Shown: positions 7,751 through 17,729 of the stretch, piece by piece
Layout of the letters: each line of letters starts with the position of its first letter
How positions within the stretch are numbered: position 1 is the stretch's first letter
NCBI GenBank assembly: GCA_902762355.1
Contig: CACWNR010000019.1
Location: 1 to 35,312, forward strand
Direction: 5' to 3'
DNA length: 35,312 nt
DNA from: an uncultured Bacteroidales bacterium
GTDB lineage: Bacteria; Bacteroidota; Bacteroidia; Bacteroidales; Paludibacteraceae
Position numbers and translations under genes: made by a program
Notes under the pieces: generated by a model
The model's database searches: none
What the model was told of the DNA's origin: nothing
What the model saw: the letters and a program-made list of their open reading frames with translations, nothing else

Positions 7751-10354
7751 ATGACTTCACAAGAGATTAGACAAAGTTTTTTGGACTTTATGGCATCGAA
7801 AGGACACCAAGTCGTTCCTTCGGCGCCGATGGTGATTAAGGATGACCCCACGTTGATGTTCACCAATGCAGGTATGAACCCGTGGAAAGGTATCATCTTG
7901 GGCAATGATCCGATCAAATACCCGCGTGTAGCAGACAGTCAGAAGTGTCTGCGCGTGAGCGGTAAGCATAACGACTTGGAGGAAGTAGGTCACGATACCT
8001 ACCACCACACGATGTTTGAGATGTTGGGTAACTGGTCGTTTGGTGACTATTTCAAGCAAGAGGCAATTGATTTTGCATGGGAGTATATAGTCGATGTACT
8101 GAAGATCGACCCCGCAAACCTCTATGCTACCGTCTTTGAGGGTTCGCCTGAAGAGGGTTTGGCACGTGACGACGAGGCTGCTTCTATCTGGGCGAAGCAT
8201 CTGCCGGCAGACCATATTTTGAACGGTAATAAGCACGATAACTTCTGGGAGATGGGTGACGTCGGCCCGTGTGGTCCGTGTTCGGAGATCCATGTGGACA
8301 GTCGTTCGGCTGAGGAGCGTGCAAAGGTGCCCGGTCGTGAGTTGGTCAACAAAGATCACCCGCAGGTGATTGAGATCTGGAACATTGTCTTCATGCAATA
8401 CAACCGCAAAGCCGACGGCTCGCTCGAACCGCTGGCGAAGAAAGTGATCGACACCGGTATGGGCTTTGAGCGTCTGGTACGTACGATCCAGGGTAAGACC
8501 TCCAACTACGACACCGATGTGTTCCAACCGATGCTGCGTCGTATCGGTGCTATCTGCGGATGCGAATACGGTAAGGACGAGAAGACGGATATCGCGATGC
8601 GTGTGATAGCCGATCATATCCGTACGATCGCGTTTGCTATCACGGACGGACAATTGCCGTCGAACGAGAAAGCCGGTTACGTCATCCGTCGTATCCTGCG
8701 TCGTGCCGTACGTTATGGTTATACGTTCCTCAATATGCGTAGTGCGTTCTTGTATCAATTGGTGCCGCAACTGATCGCTGACCTCGGTACCGCCTATCCG
8801 GAACTCAAAGCACAAGAGGCACAGATCACGCCGGTCATTAAGAGCGAGGAAGAGGCTTTCCTGCGTACGCTTGACAAAGGTATCACGCTGCTCGATAAAC
8901 TGATGGCGGATGCTAAGCAAGCCGGTAAGACGGAGATCTCGGGTGTCGATGTGTTCACCCTCAAAGATACCTACGGTTTCCCGCTTGACCTGACCGAACT
9001 CATCCTCCGCGAGAACGGATATACCACCAACGAGGACGAGTACAACAAAGCACTCGAGCATCAAAAGTCGATGGGTCGCGAAGCGAACAAGCAAGATTTG
9101 GGCGACTGGAACGTGCTTCGCGAAGGCGAAACGGAGTTTGTGGGCTATGACGAACTGTCCGTAGAAACACATATTCTGCGTTACCGCCAGGTAAGTCAGA
9201 AGGGCAAGACTTTCTATCAGGTCGTACTCGATAAGACACCTTTCTATGCCGAAATGGGTGGTGAGGTAGGCGATACCGGTACGCTCGGAAACGTACGCGT
9301 GCTGGATACGAAACGAGAGAACAACTTGCCTGTACATATTCTTGCAGAACTGCCGGCGGATCTAACCGGAACCTTGACTGCTATCGTGGACGCAGAGCGC
9401 CGGCAGGCTATTGCATGCAATCACTCGGCTACGCACATTCTCCATTATGCGTTACGCGAAGTGTTGGGCAAACACGTGGAGCAGAAGGGTAGTCTTGTCA
9501 CACCTGAGAGTCTGCGTTTCGACTTCAGCCATTTCCAGAAAGTGACGCCGGAGGAACTCCGCGAAGTAGAGAAACTCGCGAATAAACTCATCCGTCAGGA
9601 TATTCACCTGGAAGAAAGCCGTCATACACCGATAGCAGAAGCAAAGGCAATGGGGGCTATGGCGTTGTTTGGCGAGAAATACGGAGATGACGTACGCGTG
9701 ATTAAATATGGTCCCTCGGTAGAATTGTGCGGTGGATGTCACGTGTCTTCAACAGGACGTATCGGTTCTGTACGTATTATCATGGAAACCAGCATTGCGG
9801 CCGGAGTTCGTCGTATTGAGGCTGTCACTAGCGCAAAAGCTGACCAGTTATACTATGGTATGCAGGATATTCTCAACCATCTACGGGATATATTCCATAA
9901 TGCTCCCGATTTGGAGGGCGCAATCCTGAAGCAGATAGAGGAAAACTCCGATTTGAAAAAACGTATCGACCAATACGTGGCGGAGAAAATAGAGATGTTC
10001 CGTGATCGTATCATCGCATCAGCGGAAGATTTTGGTGATATTAAAATCGTTCGCTTGCAAGGTGATCATAACCCCGAGATGATCCGCGGTGTGATGCCGC
10101 TCTTGCGTGGCAAGTTCACTGACGTCAAGTTTGCTGTCGTTGCCGCTACATCCTGGGAGAACAAACCGACGATCGCGGTCTTCTTGAGTCAACCCCTTGT
10201 GGACGAAGGCAAGAACGCCGGCGCAATGATCAAGTCGGCAGCCAAGCATATCCAAGGCGGTGGCGGTGGTCAGCCGTGGATGGCAACAGCCGGCGGACGT
10301 GACGTCAACGGCCTGAAGGCTGCGCTGAATGAGTTGTTGGAAATGATTAAATGA
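7751..10354 (+). CDS. alaS: Alanine--tRNA ligase
   Basis: 867 aa, full length. The class II catalytic core starts [19 protein letters not shown] and includes [25 protein letters not shown] and [13 protein letters not shown]. The editing domain shows [16 protein letters not shown] and CGGCHV, the zinc-binding HxxxH and CxxxH ligands. The C-terminal DHHA1-type domain has a glycine-rich loop ([16 protein letters not shown]). I chose ATG 7751, not an in-frame start at 7670 inside pdxA, because the protein then starts exactly at the family N-terminus. A gtrA-like gene follows after 4 nt. Confidence 0.98.
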   Translation: MTSQEIRQSFLDFMASKGHQVVPSAPMVIKDDPTLMFTNAGMNPWKGIILGNDPIKYPRVADSQKCLRVSGKHNDLEEVGHDTYHHTMFEMLGNWSFGDYFKQEAIDFAWEYIVDVLKIDPANLYATVFEGSPEEGLARDDEAASIWAKHLPADHILNGNKHDNFWEMGDVGPCGPCSEIHVDSRSAEERAKVPGRELVNKDHPQVIEIWNIVFMQYNRKADGSLEPLAKKVIDTGMGFERLVRTIQGKTSNYDTDVFQPMLRRIGAICGCEYGKDEKTDIAMRVIADHIRTIAFAITDGQLPSNEKAGYVIRRILRRAVRYGYTFLNMRSAFLYQLVPQLIADLGTAYPELKAQEAQITPVIKSEEEAFLRTLDKGITLLDKLMADAKQAGKTEISGVDVFTLKDTYGFPLDLTELILRENGYTTNEDEYNKALEHQKSMGREANKQDLGDWNVLREGETEFVGYDELSVETHILRYRQVSQKGKTFYQVVLDKTPFYAEMGGEVGDTGTLGNVRVLDTKRENNLPVHILAELPADLTGTLTAIVDAERRQAIACNHSATHILHYALREVLGKHVEQKGSLVTPESLRFDFSHFQKVTPEELREVEKLANKLIRQDIHLEESRHTPIAEAKAMGAMALFGEKYGDDVRVIKYGPSVELCGGCHVSSTGRIGSVRIIMETSIAAGVRRIEAVTSAKADQLYYGMQDILNHLRDIFHNAPDLEGAILKQIEENSDLKKRIDQYVAEKIEMFRDRIIASAEDFGDIKIVRLQGDHNPEMIRGVMPLLRGKFTDVKFAVVAATSWENKPTIAVFLSQPLVDEGKNAGAMIKSAAKHIQGGGGGQPWMATAGGRDVNGLKAALNELLEMIK

Positions 10355-10358
10355 TGCA

Positions 10359-10790
10359 ATGATAAAACTACCCACCTCATATTTACCGGAGAAAATTCGT
10401 AGTGCCGTCCGCTTTATGGTGATCGGCTTCTCGGGTTCGTTCGTACAGACCTGGCTGTTTATGGCAGCTTTGGCGCTGTTCGACCATCCGGAGAAGGGAG
10501 TGGTGCTCTATTACGTGGCATTCGGTATAGGCTACGTGCTGGAGATGATACCCAACTACCTCTGTACGAGTTGGTACACCTTTGGCACGAAGCCCGACTT
10601 GAAGAATGCCGGCGGTTTTCTCGTAGCACGTGCTTTTAACCTCGTGATACAGTTGGGACTGCTGCCGCTGATGATCGATCTGTTGCCGAACTGGCGAGAC
10701 GATTACATCAGTTATGTGGTCATCTTCATCGGAGGATGTATCAACTACCTCGTTTGTTTAATATTTTTTAAAAAACCAAAAGAATCATGA
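10359..10790 (+). CDS. GtrA-like membrane protein
   Basis: 143 aa with about four hydrophobic segments. The first begins FMVIGFSGSFVQTWLFMAAL, typical of the GtrA family (flippase-like small membrane proteins linked to polyprenyl-phosphate sugar transfer or teichoic-acid-type glycosylation). A basic end, FFKKPKES, follows the last helix. No glycosyltransferase neighbour is present, so the substrate cannot be named. It starts 4 nt after alaS and its TGA overlaps the ATG of the LRR protein gene (ATGA). Confidence 0.8.
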   Translation: MIKLPTSYLPEKIRSAVRFMVIGFSGSFVQTWLFMAALALFDHPEKGVVLYYVAFGIGYVLEMIPNYLCTSWYTFGTKPDLKNAGGFLVARAFNLVIQLGLLPLMIDLLPNWRDDYISYVVIFIGGCINYLVCLIFFKKPKES

Positions 10791-13060
10791 AAAAATTACT
10801 TATCTCACTTCTGGCACTGCTATTCAGTGCAGGACTTTTTGCAGACGCCGTGCTGATTGACGGCTTGTACTACAACCTCGGTAACACGACGGCGCAAGTA
10901 GCACCGGACCCGACTTCCGGTAAGTCCGTTTATTCGGCTTATATAACTGTGACCATCCCGGCATCGGTGTACTATAACAACTACACCTATCCGGTGACAA
11001 CCATCGCTACTTCGGCTTTTGAGGGCTGCTCGAATTTGCAGGCAGTGACCTTGCCGAACAGTATCACAACGATCTACACGGACGCTTTCTACGGCTGTAC
11101 GAAGTTAGGCAGTGTGAACCTGCCGGAAGGCTTGACGCAGATCTACCTGCGGGCGTTCTATAACTGTAACCTCACATCGGTGACCATTCCGAGTACGGTT
11201 ACATCGATTGGTAATTCGGCCTTCAAGAGCAATCCTCTTGTTTCGGTAGTATGGAACCCTGTTACGTGCTCTATCGGTACCGATGACTCCGCGCCGTTCT
11301 ATAACACCAACTCGCAGATCACTTCGTTCACGTTCGGTGACCAAGTACAAACGGTTCCTGCTTATCTGTGCAAGAACATGAGCCAGCTGGATACGATCGT
11401 GCTGCCGCCATCCGTCAGTTCACTTGGTCAATGTGCGTTCATGTACTGTACCTCGCTCAAGTTCATCAACCTGCCTGCTACCCAGAAGACGCTGCCTGCC
11501 AGTTTCTTTGAGGGCTGTACGGCCTTGGAGTCGATTGAACTGCCGGCGACCCTCACGACCATCAACTCGGATGCTTTCTACGGCTGCTCGAACTTAAGCA
11601 ATGTCAACCTGCATGAGGGACTGACGACGATCTATATGCGTGCGTTCTATAACTGCAAGTTGGACACGATCGTTATCCCGAGTACGGTGACGTCGATAGG
11701 TAACGGAGCGTTCAAAGGCAACCCGACGACATCTGTCACGTGGCTGCCGAAGACCTGTTCTATCGGCACCGACGACAGTGCTCCGTTCTATAGCACAAGT
11801 TCCAAGATCTCCTCGTTTGTTTTTGGCGACAGCGTGCAGACGATTCCTTCCTATTTATGTAAAAACATGAGTCTGCTCGATACGGTGGTGCTTCCTCCGT
11901 CGGTGAAATCACTCGGTCAGTGTGCGTTCGCTAATTGTACGAATCTCAAATCCATCAACCTGCCGGTGACGCAGAAGACGCTGCCTGTCAGTTTCTTCGA
12001 AGGTTGTACGGAGTTGGAGTCGATCGAACTGCCGGCTACCTTGACTAAGATCAGCACGTATGCTTTCTATGGCTGCACCAAATTGGCTAATGTGAATCTC
12101 CACGAAGGTCTGACGACCATCGAACAGAGTGCGTTCTATAATTGCAAACTCACATCGTTAACGATCCCGAGCACGGTGACCAGCATCGGAAACGGCGCCT
12201 TCAAAGCCAACCCTTTGACCACCGTCGTCTGGCTTCCGGCTACATGTTCAGTCGGTACCGGTGAAAGTTCACCGTTCTACAGCACAAGTTCGCAGATCAC
12301 GTCTTTCGTCTTCGGTGACAGCGTGAAGACTATTCCTGGCTATCTGTGCTACAAAATGAGCAAACTGGACAGCGTAACGATTCCGGCATCGGTGACGAGT
12401 ATCGGTACCTACGGATTCGCCTCCTGTACTGCCCTCAAGAACTTTGAGTTCCCGAAAGGCATCAAGACGGTGGCTACCAGTGTGCTGGAAGGCTGTACAG
12501 CGCTGGAGGATGTCGTGATACCGGCATCGGTGACGACAATCGGCCAGGATGCGTTCTACAACTGCTCCAAACTGATGAGCATTCATAACTACGCTATTAC
12601 CCCGCAATCCCTTCAGTCGCGTGCGGTTTATAATGTCAACAAGCAGACCTGTATTCTCTATGTGCCGATCGATTATATCAACTTATACCGGACAGCGGAT
12701 GTATGGAAGGAGTTTACCAATATCATCGGTGTAGCGACCGACTTGCAGTTTGAAGAGCAAACGATTCAGATTAATTACCTGAAGGCCGACAGCACGCTCC
12801 ACTACATGGAGGCGCAGAAATGGCAAGTGCCGCACGAACCGTATATAGAAGGCTTCACCTTCTTGCGTTGGGAAGTGCTGCCGGGCAACTTGGCCGACGG
12901 CATCCGACTCCGGGCTGTGTATGAATCGGACACGCCTACCCAGGCACCGGAGGTCTATACGAACCCTGCCAACAAGACTCAGAAACTGATCCGGAACGGA
13001 AACGTCTATATCCTCTGGGACGATAAGATCTACACTATTCAAGGACAAACAGTGAAATAA
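10787..13060 (+). CDS. BspA-like leucine-rich-repeat (LRR_5) secreted protein
   Basis: 757 aa. A signal peptide (MKKLLISLLALLFSAGLFA) precedes many LRR_5 units of the form AFYGCTKLxxVxLPxxLTxI, as in Treponema/Bacteroidales BspA surface proteins. Three copies of a 163-aa superunit occur in tandem; AFYNC-x-L landmarks start at 11153, 11642 and 12131, exactly 489 nt apart. The last third is non-LRR with a beta-rich segment and ends NGNVYILWDDKIYTIQGQTVK-like, resembling short C-terminal domains of Bacteroidales secreted proteins; whether it is a sorting signal is not established. Likely extracellular, perhaps adhesive. It overlaps the gtrA-like gene by 4 nt, and guaD follows after 9 nt, an unexpected place between housekeeping enzymes. 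Confidence 0.9.
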   Translation: MKKLLISLLALLFSAGLFADAVLIDGLYYNLGNTTAQVAPDPTSGKSVYSAYITVTIPASVYYNNYTYPVTTIATSAFEGCSNLQAVTLPNSITTIYTDAFYGCTKLGSVNLPEGLTQIYLRAFYNCNLTSVTIPSTVTSIGNSAFKSNPLVSVVWNPVTCSIGTDDSAPFYNTNSQITSFTFGDQVQTVPAYLCKNMSQLDTIVLPPSVSSLGQCAFMYCTSLKFINLPATQKTLPASFFEGCTALESIELPATLTTINSDAFYGCSNLSNVNLHEGLTTIYMRAFYNCKLDTIVIPSTVTSIGNGAFKGNPTTSVTWLPKTCSIGTDDSAPFYSTSSKISSFVFGDSVQTIPSYLCKNMSLLDTVVLPPSVKSLGQCAFANCTNLKSINLPVTQKTLPVSFFEGCTELESIELPATLTKISTYAFYGCTKLANVNLHEGLTTIEQSAFYNCKLTSLTIPSTVTSIGNGAFKANPLTTVVWLPATCSVGTGESSPFYSTSSQITSFVFGDSVKTIPGYLCYKMSKLDSVTIPASVTSIGTYGFASCTALKNFEFPKGIKTVATSVLEGCTALEDVVIPASVTTIGQDAFYNCSKLMSIHNYAITPQSLQSRAVYNVNKQTCILYVPIDYINLYRTADVWKEFTNIIGVATDLQFEEQTIQINYLKADSTLHYMEAQKWQVPHEPYIEGFTFLRWEVLPGNLADGIRLRAVYESDTPTQAPEVYTNPANKTQKLIRNGNVYILWDDKIYTIQGQTVK
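10998..12590 (+). repeat. 489-bp tandem repeats in the LRR gene
   Basis: Three tandem superunits with a 489-bp (163-aa) period and strong similarity at DNA level, the third more diverged toward its end. The boundaries given are approximate. The third copy loses the QCAFxxCT-type landmark and turns into an ordinary LRR stretch. Confidence 0.8.
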
Positions 13061-13069
13061 CATACGGTC

Positions 13070-14347
13070 ATGAAAATCTACAAAGCGAACATTATCCACA
13101 CGCCGACTCCGGGCAAGCTGGAGATCATCCCTCACGGCTACGTAGTCGTGAAGTCCAACGGCCTGGTGGAAGGAGTCTATAAAGAGCTGCCGGAGAACAT
13201 GGACTGGCGGCGTCAGGTGATGGATTTCGGCGACAAACTGCTTATCCCGGCGTTCAACGACCTGCACATACATGCCCCGCAATATCGCAATATGGGGCTG
13301 GCGCTCGACCTCGAGTTACTGCCTTGGCTCAATACCTACACTTTCCCGGAGGAGACCAAGTACGCCGACCCGGAGTACGCGCGTCGTCTATACCGTCGTT
13401 TTGTACACGAGCTCTGGATGCAAGGCACGATGCGTAGCGCCGTGTTCGCTACCATCCATCCGGAGGCCACCCGTATCCTCGCCGACCTGTTCATCCAAGC
13501 CGGCATGGGAGCGATGGTAGGTCTGGTAGGAATGAACCGCAACAGTCCGGACACGTTGCAGAACACCACCGCCGAAGTGATGGAAGGCATGCGTATGCTT
13601 AAGGCTCATCTCGACGAGCACGGTAACGGCCTTGTGACGCCGATCATCACACCGCGTTTCGTGCCGTCATGTTCCGATAAGATGCTTACTGCGCTCGGCG
13701 AATATGCCAAGGAGACCGGTCTGCCCGTGCAATCGCACCTCTCGGAGAACAGATCGGAGATCATGTGGGTCAAGGAATTGGAACCGGACACTACCTGTTA
13801 CGGCGATGCCTATAACAAGTACGGACTCTTCGGTCAGACGCCGACACTCATGGCACATTGTTGCTATACCGACGGCGAAGAGATGGAGCTCATGCGCAAG
13901 AACGGCGTTTATGTAGTGCACTGCCCGATGTCGAACAGTAACCTCTCCTCGGGTATGGCACCAATAAGGAAATTCCTCAACGCCGGTATCAACGTCGCGC
14001 TCGGAACCGACGTTTCGGCAGGACACCATATGTCCATGCTGCGCGTGATGCAGTATGCGATCCAGGTATCCAAACTCAACTACGCCCAGACCAAAGGCGA
14101 GATGCAGTTCCTCAGCCTCAGTGAGGTCTTCTACCTCGCTACCAAAGGCGGTGGTGCGTTCTTCGGAAAGGTTGGTTCCTTCGAACCGGGTTATGAGTTC
14201 GATGCCTTGTTGGTGGACGACTCGTACCTCAACTACGACCACTATACTCTCGAGCAGCGGCTCGAGCGCTATATCTACCTCGGCGATGACCGCGATATCA
14301 AACGTCGTTTCTGCCGCGGTGTCGAGCTGACAGAACCATGCTATTAG
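13070..14347 (+). CDS. guaD: Guanine deaminase
   Basis: 425-aa amidohydrolase converting guanine to xanthine and ammonia (purine salvage/catabolism). Family landmarks in order: PAFNDLHIHAPQY (metal HxH plus PQ), TIHPEATRIL, PRFVPSCSDK, HLSEN, MAHCCYTDGEE, VVHCPMSNSNLSSG and ALGTDVSAGHHMSM (metal Asp). Length and motif order fit GuaD better than other amidohydrolases such as SsnA or MtaD. It starts 9 nt after the LRR gene and overlaps the next gene by 10 nt. Confidence 0.92.
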   Translation: MKIYKANIIHTPTPGKLEIIPHGYVVVKSNGLVEGVYKELPENMDWRRQVMDFGDKLLIPAFNDLHIHAPQYRNMGLALDLELLPWLNTYTFPEETKYADPEYARRLYRRFVHELWMQGTMRSAVFATIHPEATRILADLFIQAGMGAMVGLVGMNRNSPDTLQNTTAEVMEGMRMLKAHLDEHGNGLVTPIITPRFVPSCSDKMLTALGEYAKETGLPVQSHLSENRSEIMWVKELEPDTTCYGDAYNKYGLFGQTPTLMAHCCYTDGEEMELMRKNGVYVVHCPMSNSNLSSGMAPIRKFLNAGINVALGTDVSAGHHMSMLRVMQYAIQVSKLNYAQTKGEMQFLSLSEVFYLATKGGGAFFGKVGSFEPGYEFDALLVDDSYLNYDHYTLEQRLERYIYLGDDRDIKRRFCRGVELTEPCY

Positions 14348-14952
14348 TGCATTATCCCGAAGGCCTCACGCTCGCCGAGTATCTTGCCAAAGAGCAGGAA
14401 CTGGTGCAGCACGTGCAAGAGCCGACGCTCTTCACGTGGATCGTGTCGCCGACGGTGATCTACGGGCATCATCAGTGTGCCGAAGTGGAGGTCAACGAAG
14501 CCTACTGCGCGGAGCACGGCATTGCGGTTGTACAGCGAAAGAGCGGGGGAGGGTGCGTCTATGCCGATGAGGGCAACCTGATGATCTCGTTCGTCACGCC
14601 TTCAACGCATAGTGAGCAGGTCTTTACAGACTTCCTCTCGCTCATCGCCAAGGCGCTGCAAGCCAAAGGTCTTCCGGCTGTGACAACGAACCATAATGAC
14701 ATTCTCGTGGACAACCGCAAAGTGTCCGGCTGGGCGTGTTACACCTGTCCTACAGGTACGATCGTGCACGGTACGATGCTCTACGACGTCAACCTCGAGG
14801 CACTGACCAAGGCCATCACGCCAACTAAAGAGAAGCTCGCCAAACACGGTGTCGCATCCGTTCGGCAGCGAGTAGCCAACATCAAAGAATTAACGAGCGC
14901 GTTCGCGGATATACACGCGCTGCGCGCATATATAGAAACATATGGAGATTAG
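14338..14952 (+). CDS. Lipoate--protein ligase A-like protein (catalytic domain only)
   Basis: 204 aa of the biotin/lipoate ligase (BPL_LplA_LipB) fold. The signature VQRKSGGGCVYADEGNL matches the lipoate-ligase RRxSGGGxVxHDxGNL motif, with conserved substitutions (Q-R-K for R-R-x, A for H). Later NDILVDNRKVSGWA and HGTMLYDVNLE match the KVSG and GT-L motifs, with Lys of KVSG the expected ligand. It lacks the C-terminal accessory domain of E. coli LplA, as in the shorter ligases. Presumed role: attaching lipoate or octanoate to E2/GcvH proteins. It overlaps guaD by 10 nt and the aminotransferase gene by 11 nt. Confidence 0.82.
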   Translation: MLLVHYPEGLTLAEYLAKEQELVQHVQEPTLFTWIVSPTVIYGHHQCAEVEVNEAYCAEHGIAVVQRKSGGGCVYADEGNLMISFVTPSTHSEQVFTDFLSLIAKALQAKGLPAVTTNHNDILVDNRKVSGWACYTCPTGTIVHGTMLYDVNLEALTKAITPTKEKLAKHGVASVRQRVANIKELTSAFADIHALRAYIETYGD

Positions 14953-16129
14953 TTTACGGGCGCAATCAATGCCTGAAAGCCCGATTCGTAAATTGGCAAA
15001 GTACGCTGACGAGGCCAAACTCGCCGGTGTACACGTGTACCACCTCAATATCGGTCAGCCGGATATCAAGACCCCGCCGCAAGCACTTGATGCGGTAAAG
15101 AATTTCAGTACGGAGATTCTGGAGTACTCGCCGTCACAGGGATTGAAATCCCTGCGCACGAAGATGGTGAGTTATTATGCCAACTACGGCATCGACCTCT
15201 CGCCGGATGAGATCATCATCACTGCGGGCGGATCGGAGGCCATCATGTTCGCGTATATGAGTTGTCTTAACCCAGGCGACGAGATTATTGTGACCGATCC
15301 GAGTTACGCGAACTACATGGCGTTTGCTATCTCGGCAGGAGCGGTGGTGAAGTCCGTGAAGACCGATATCAAGAACGGCTTCAAACTGCCGCCGGTGGAG
15401 GAGTTCGAGAAACAGATCACGCCCAAGACGCGTGCGATTCTTATCTGTAACCCTAACAACCCGACGGGTTATCTCTATACCAAGCAGGAGATGCGTCAGA
15501 TACGTGACCTCGTGAAGAAATACGACCTCTATCTCATCTCCGACGAGGTCTATCGCGAGTTCATCTATACCAAATCGCCTTATATCTCCGCGTGCCACCT
15601 CGAGGGCATCGAGCAGAACGTCGTATTGGTGGATAGCGTCTCCAAGCGTTACTCGGAGTGCGGTATCCGTATCGGCGCGCTCATCACGAAGAACAAAGCT
15701 GTACGTGAGTCCGTCATGAAGTTCTGTCAGGCACGTTTGAGTCCTCCTCTCTTCGGTCAGATCGTTGCCGAAGCATCGCTCTCTACACCGGAGGAGTACA
15801 TGCAGGAGGTATATGACGAGTACCTGGGAAGACGTAATTTCCTCATCGACCAACTCAACCAGATCCCGGGCGTCTTTGCGCCCGCACCGACCGGTGCTTT
15901 CTACGTGATGGTAGAGCTGCCCGTGGACGATGTGGAGAAATTCTGCAAATGGTGTCTGACGGATTTCCAGTACGAAGGCGCAACGGTCATGATGGCGCCC
16001 GGAACCGGTTTCTACACCAACCCCGAAGACGGCCGTCACCAAGTCCGTATGGCGTATGTGCTTAATAAAGAGGACCTCGGCAAAGCAATGATTGTGCTAA
16101 GAAAGGCTTTGGAAGCTTATAAGGGATAA
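14942..16129 (+). CDS. Class I/II PLP-dependent aminotransferase (aspartate aminotransferase-like)
   Basis: 395-aa fold-type I aminotransferase. Landmarks: HLNIGQPDIKTP, YSPSQGLKSLR, ITAGGSEAI, NPNNPTGYLYT (PLP-binding Asn), LISDEVYREF (Asp/Tyr), SVSKRYSECGIRIG with the Schiff-base Lys near residue 235, and a C-terminal RMAYVL holding the carboxylate-binding Arg. The substrate cannot be fixed from sequence; aspartate or a related amino acid is most likely. It is the last gene of the forward run, overlaps the ligase gene by 11 nt and ends at the hairpin terminator at 16128. Confidence 0.88.
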   Translation: MEISLRAQSMPESPIRKLAKYADEAKLAGVHVYHLNIGQPDIKTPPQALDAVKNFSTEILEYSPSQGLKSLRTKMVSYYANYGIDLSPDEIIITAGGSEAIMFAYMSCLNPGDEIIVTDPSYANYMAFAISAGAVVKSVKTDIKNGFKLPPVEEFEKQITPKTRAILICNPNNPTGYLYTKQEMRQIRDLVKKYDLYLISDEVYREFIYTKSPYISACHLEGIEQNVVLVDSVSKRYSECGIRIGALITKNKAVRESVMKFCQARLSPPLFGQIVAEASLSTPEEYMQEVYDEYLGRRNFLIDQLNQIPGVFAPAPTGAFYVMVELPVDDVEKFCKWCLTDFQYEGATVMMAPGTGFYTNPEDGRHQVRMAYVLNKEDLGKAMIVLRKALEAYKG

Positions 16130-16159
16130 AAAAAACGGAGCATCGCTCCGTTTTTTTTT
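16128..16159. terminator. Bidirectional Rho-independent terminator
   Basis: Stem CGGAGC (16136-16141), loop ATC, GCTCCG (16145-16150), flanked by an A tract before and a T tract after, so it can work in both directions. It lies between the converging aminotransferase and glyS genes and overlaps both stop codons. Confidence 0.95.
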
Positions 16160-17729
16160 ATTCATTTGTGTCCTCGAAACTATCACCGACGATCTTGCGG
16201 TAGAGTTCCTTCGGATCGGTAGCCTTGCGGATGATCTCATGCAGGTCTTCGATTTTGACGCGGTCTTGCTCCATCGTGTCGCGATAACGAACGGTGACGC
16301 AGCCGTCTTTCTCGGTGTCGTGATCGACTGTGATACAGAACGGTGTACCGATTGCATCCTGACGACGGTAACGCTTACCGATCGAGTCTTTCTCGTCGTA
16401 AGCGACCTTGAAGTCGAACTTGAGTTCGTTCATGATCTCACGTGCTTTCTCCGGCAGACCGTCTTTCTTAACGAGCGGCATGATACAAGCCTTCACCGGA
16501 GCGAGTACTGCCGGCAAGTGCAGAACCACGCGGGTATCACCGCCTTCCAGCGCCTGCTCTTCGTAACTCGAACACATTACGCTCAGGAACATACGATCCA
16601 CGCCAATCGAGGTCTCGATGACGTACGGTGTGTAGGATTGGTTGAGTTCCGGATCGAAGTACTCGATCTTCTTGCCCGAATATTTAGCGTGGCTACTCAA
16701 GTCAAAGTTGGTACGGCTGTGGATACCTTCTACTTCTTTGAAACCAAACGGCATCAAGAACTCGATATCCGTAGCGGCATTCGCGTAGTGCGCCAATTTG
16801 TCATGGTCATGGAAACGGTATTTCTCATCGCCCAGACCAAGCGCTTTATGCCATTTGAGGCGGAATTGTTTCCAGTGCTCGAACCACTTCAACTCCTCGC
16901 CCGGACGAACGAAGAACTGCATCTCCATCTGCTCGAACTCGCGCATGCGGAAGATGAACTGACGGGCAACGATCTCGTTACGGAAGGCCTTACCGATCTG
17001 TGCGATACCGAACGGAATCTTCATACGACCGGTCTTCTGTACGTTGAGGAAGTTCACGAAGATACCCTGCGCGGTCTCAGGACGAAGGTAGATCTTCATC
17101 GCGCCGTCTGCCGTGGATCCCATCTCGGTGGAGAACATCAGGTTGAACTGACGCACATCCGTCCAGTTACGTGTTCCGCTGATCGGGCAAACGATCTCCT
17201 CATCGAGGATGATCTGCTTGAGTTCCTCGAGGTTGTTATCGTTCATCGCCTTGGCAAAACGCTCGTGCAGTGCCTCACGCTTCGCAATGTGCTCTTTCAC
17301 GCGCTCGTTGGTTGCCTTGAACATTTCTTCGTCAAAACTCTCACCGAAACGCTTGCGGGCTTTCTCTACCTCCTTGGCGATCTTCTCATCGTATTTAGCG
17401 ATCTGATCTTCGATCAGTACGTCTGCGCGGTAACGCTTCTTACTGTCGCGGTTGTCAATCAGCGGATCATTGAACGCATCAACGTGACCGGACGCTTTCC
17501 ACGTTGTCGGGTGCATGAAGATAGCAGCATCGATGCCGACGATGTTCTCGTGCAGCAGCGTCATGGAGTCCCACCAATAACGCTTGATATTGTTTTTCAA
17601 CTCAACGCCGTTTTGACCGTAGTCATACACAGCGCCCAGACCGTCGTAAATCTCACTGCTCGGAAAAACAAATCCGTACTCTTTGCAATGCGCAACGATT
17701 TTCTTAAATGTTTCTTCTTGTGTTGCCAT
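16158..17729 (-). CDS. glyS: Glycine--tRNA ligase (single-chain, dimeric type)
   Basis: 523-aa class II synthetase of the alpha2, eukaryote/archaea-like type used by Bacteroidota. Landmarks: YGFVFPSSEIYDGLGAVYDYG at the N-terminus, LRPETAQGIFVNF, motif 2 FRNEIVARQFIFRMREFEQMEMQFF, then SIGVDRMFLSVM, and an anticodon-binding C-terminal domain (LPAVLAPVKACIMPL). It is monocistronic on the minus strand with its own promoter about 40 nt upstream and shares the terminator at 16128 with the convergent operon. Confidence 0.97.
   Translation of the reverse strand: MATQEETFKKIVAHCKEYGFVFPSSEIYDGLGAVYDYGQNGVELKNNIKRYWWDSMTLLHENIVGIDAAIFMHPTTWKASGHVDAFNDPLIDNRDSKKRYRADVLIEDQIAKYDEKIAKEVEKARKRFGESFDEEMFKATNERVKEHIAKREALHERFAKAMNDNNLEELKQIILDEEIVCPISGTRNWTDVRQFNLMFSTEMGSTADGAMKIYLRPETAQGIFVNFLNVQKTGRMKIPFGIAQIGKAFRNEIVARQFIFRMREFEQMEMQFFVRPGEELKWFEHWKQFRLKWHKALGLGDEKYRFHDHDKLAHYANAATDIEFLMPFGFKEVEGIHSRTNFDLSSHAKYSGKKIEYFDPELNQSYTPYVIETSIGVDRMFLSVMCSSYEEQALEGGDTRVVLHLPAVLAPVKACIMPLVKKDGLPEKAREIMNELKFDFKVAYDEKDSIGKRYRRQDAIGTPFCITVDHDTEKDGCVTVRYRDTMEQDRVKIEDLHEIIRKATDPKELYRKIVGDSFEDTNE

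Noticed and set aside
7757-9337. 526-aa open frame antisense to alaS
   Set aside because: It is the mirror of alaS codon usage, has no recognisable domain or promoter, and alaS is certain.
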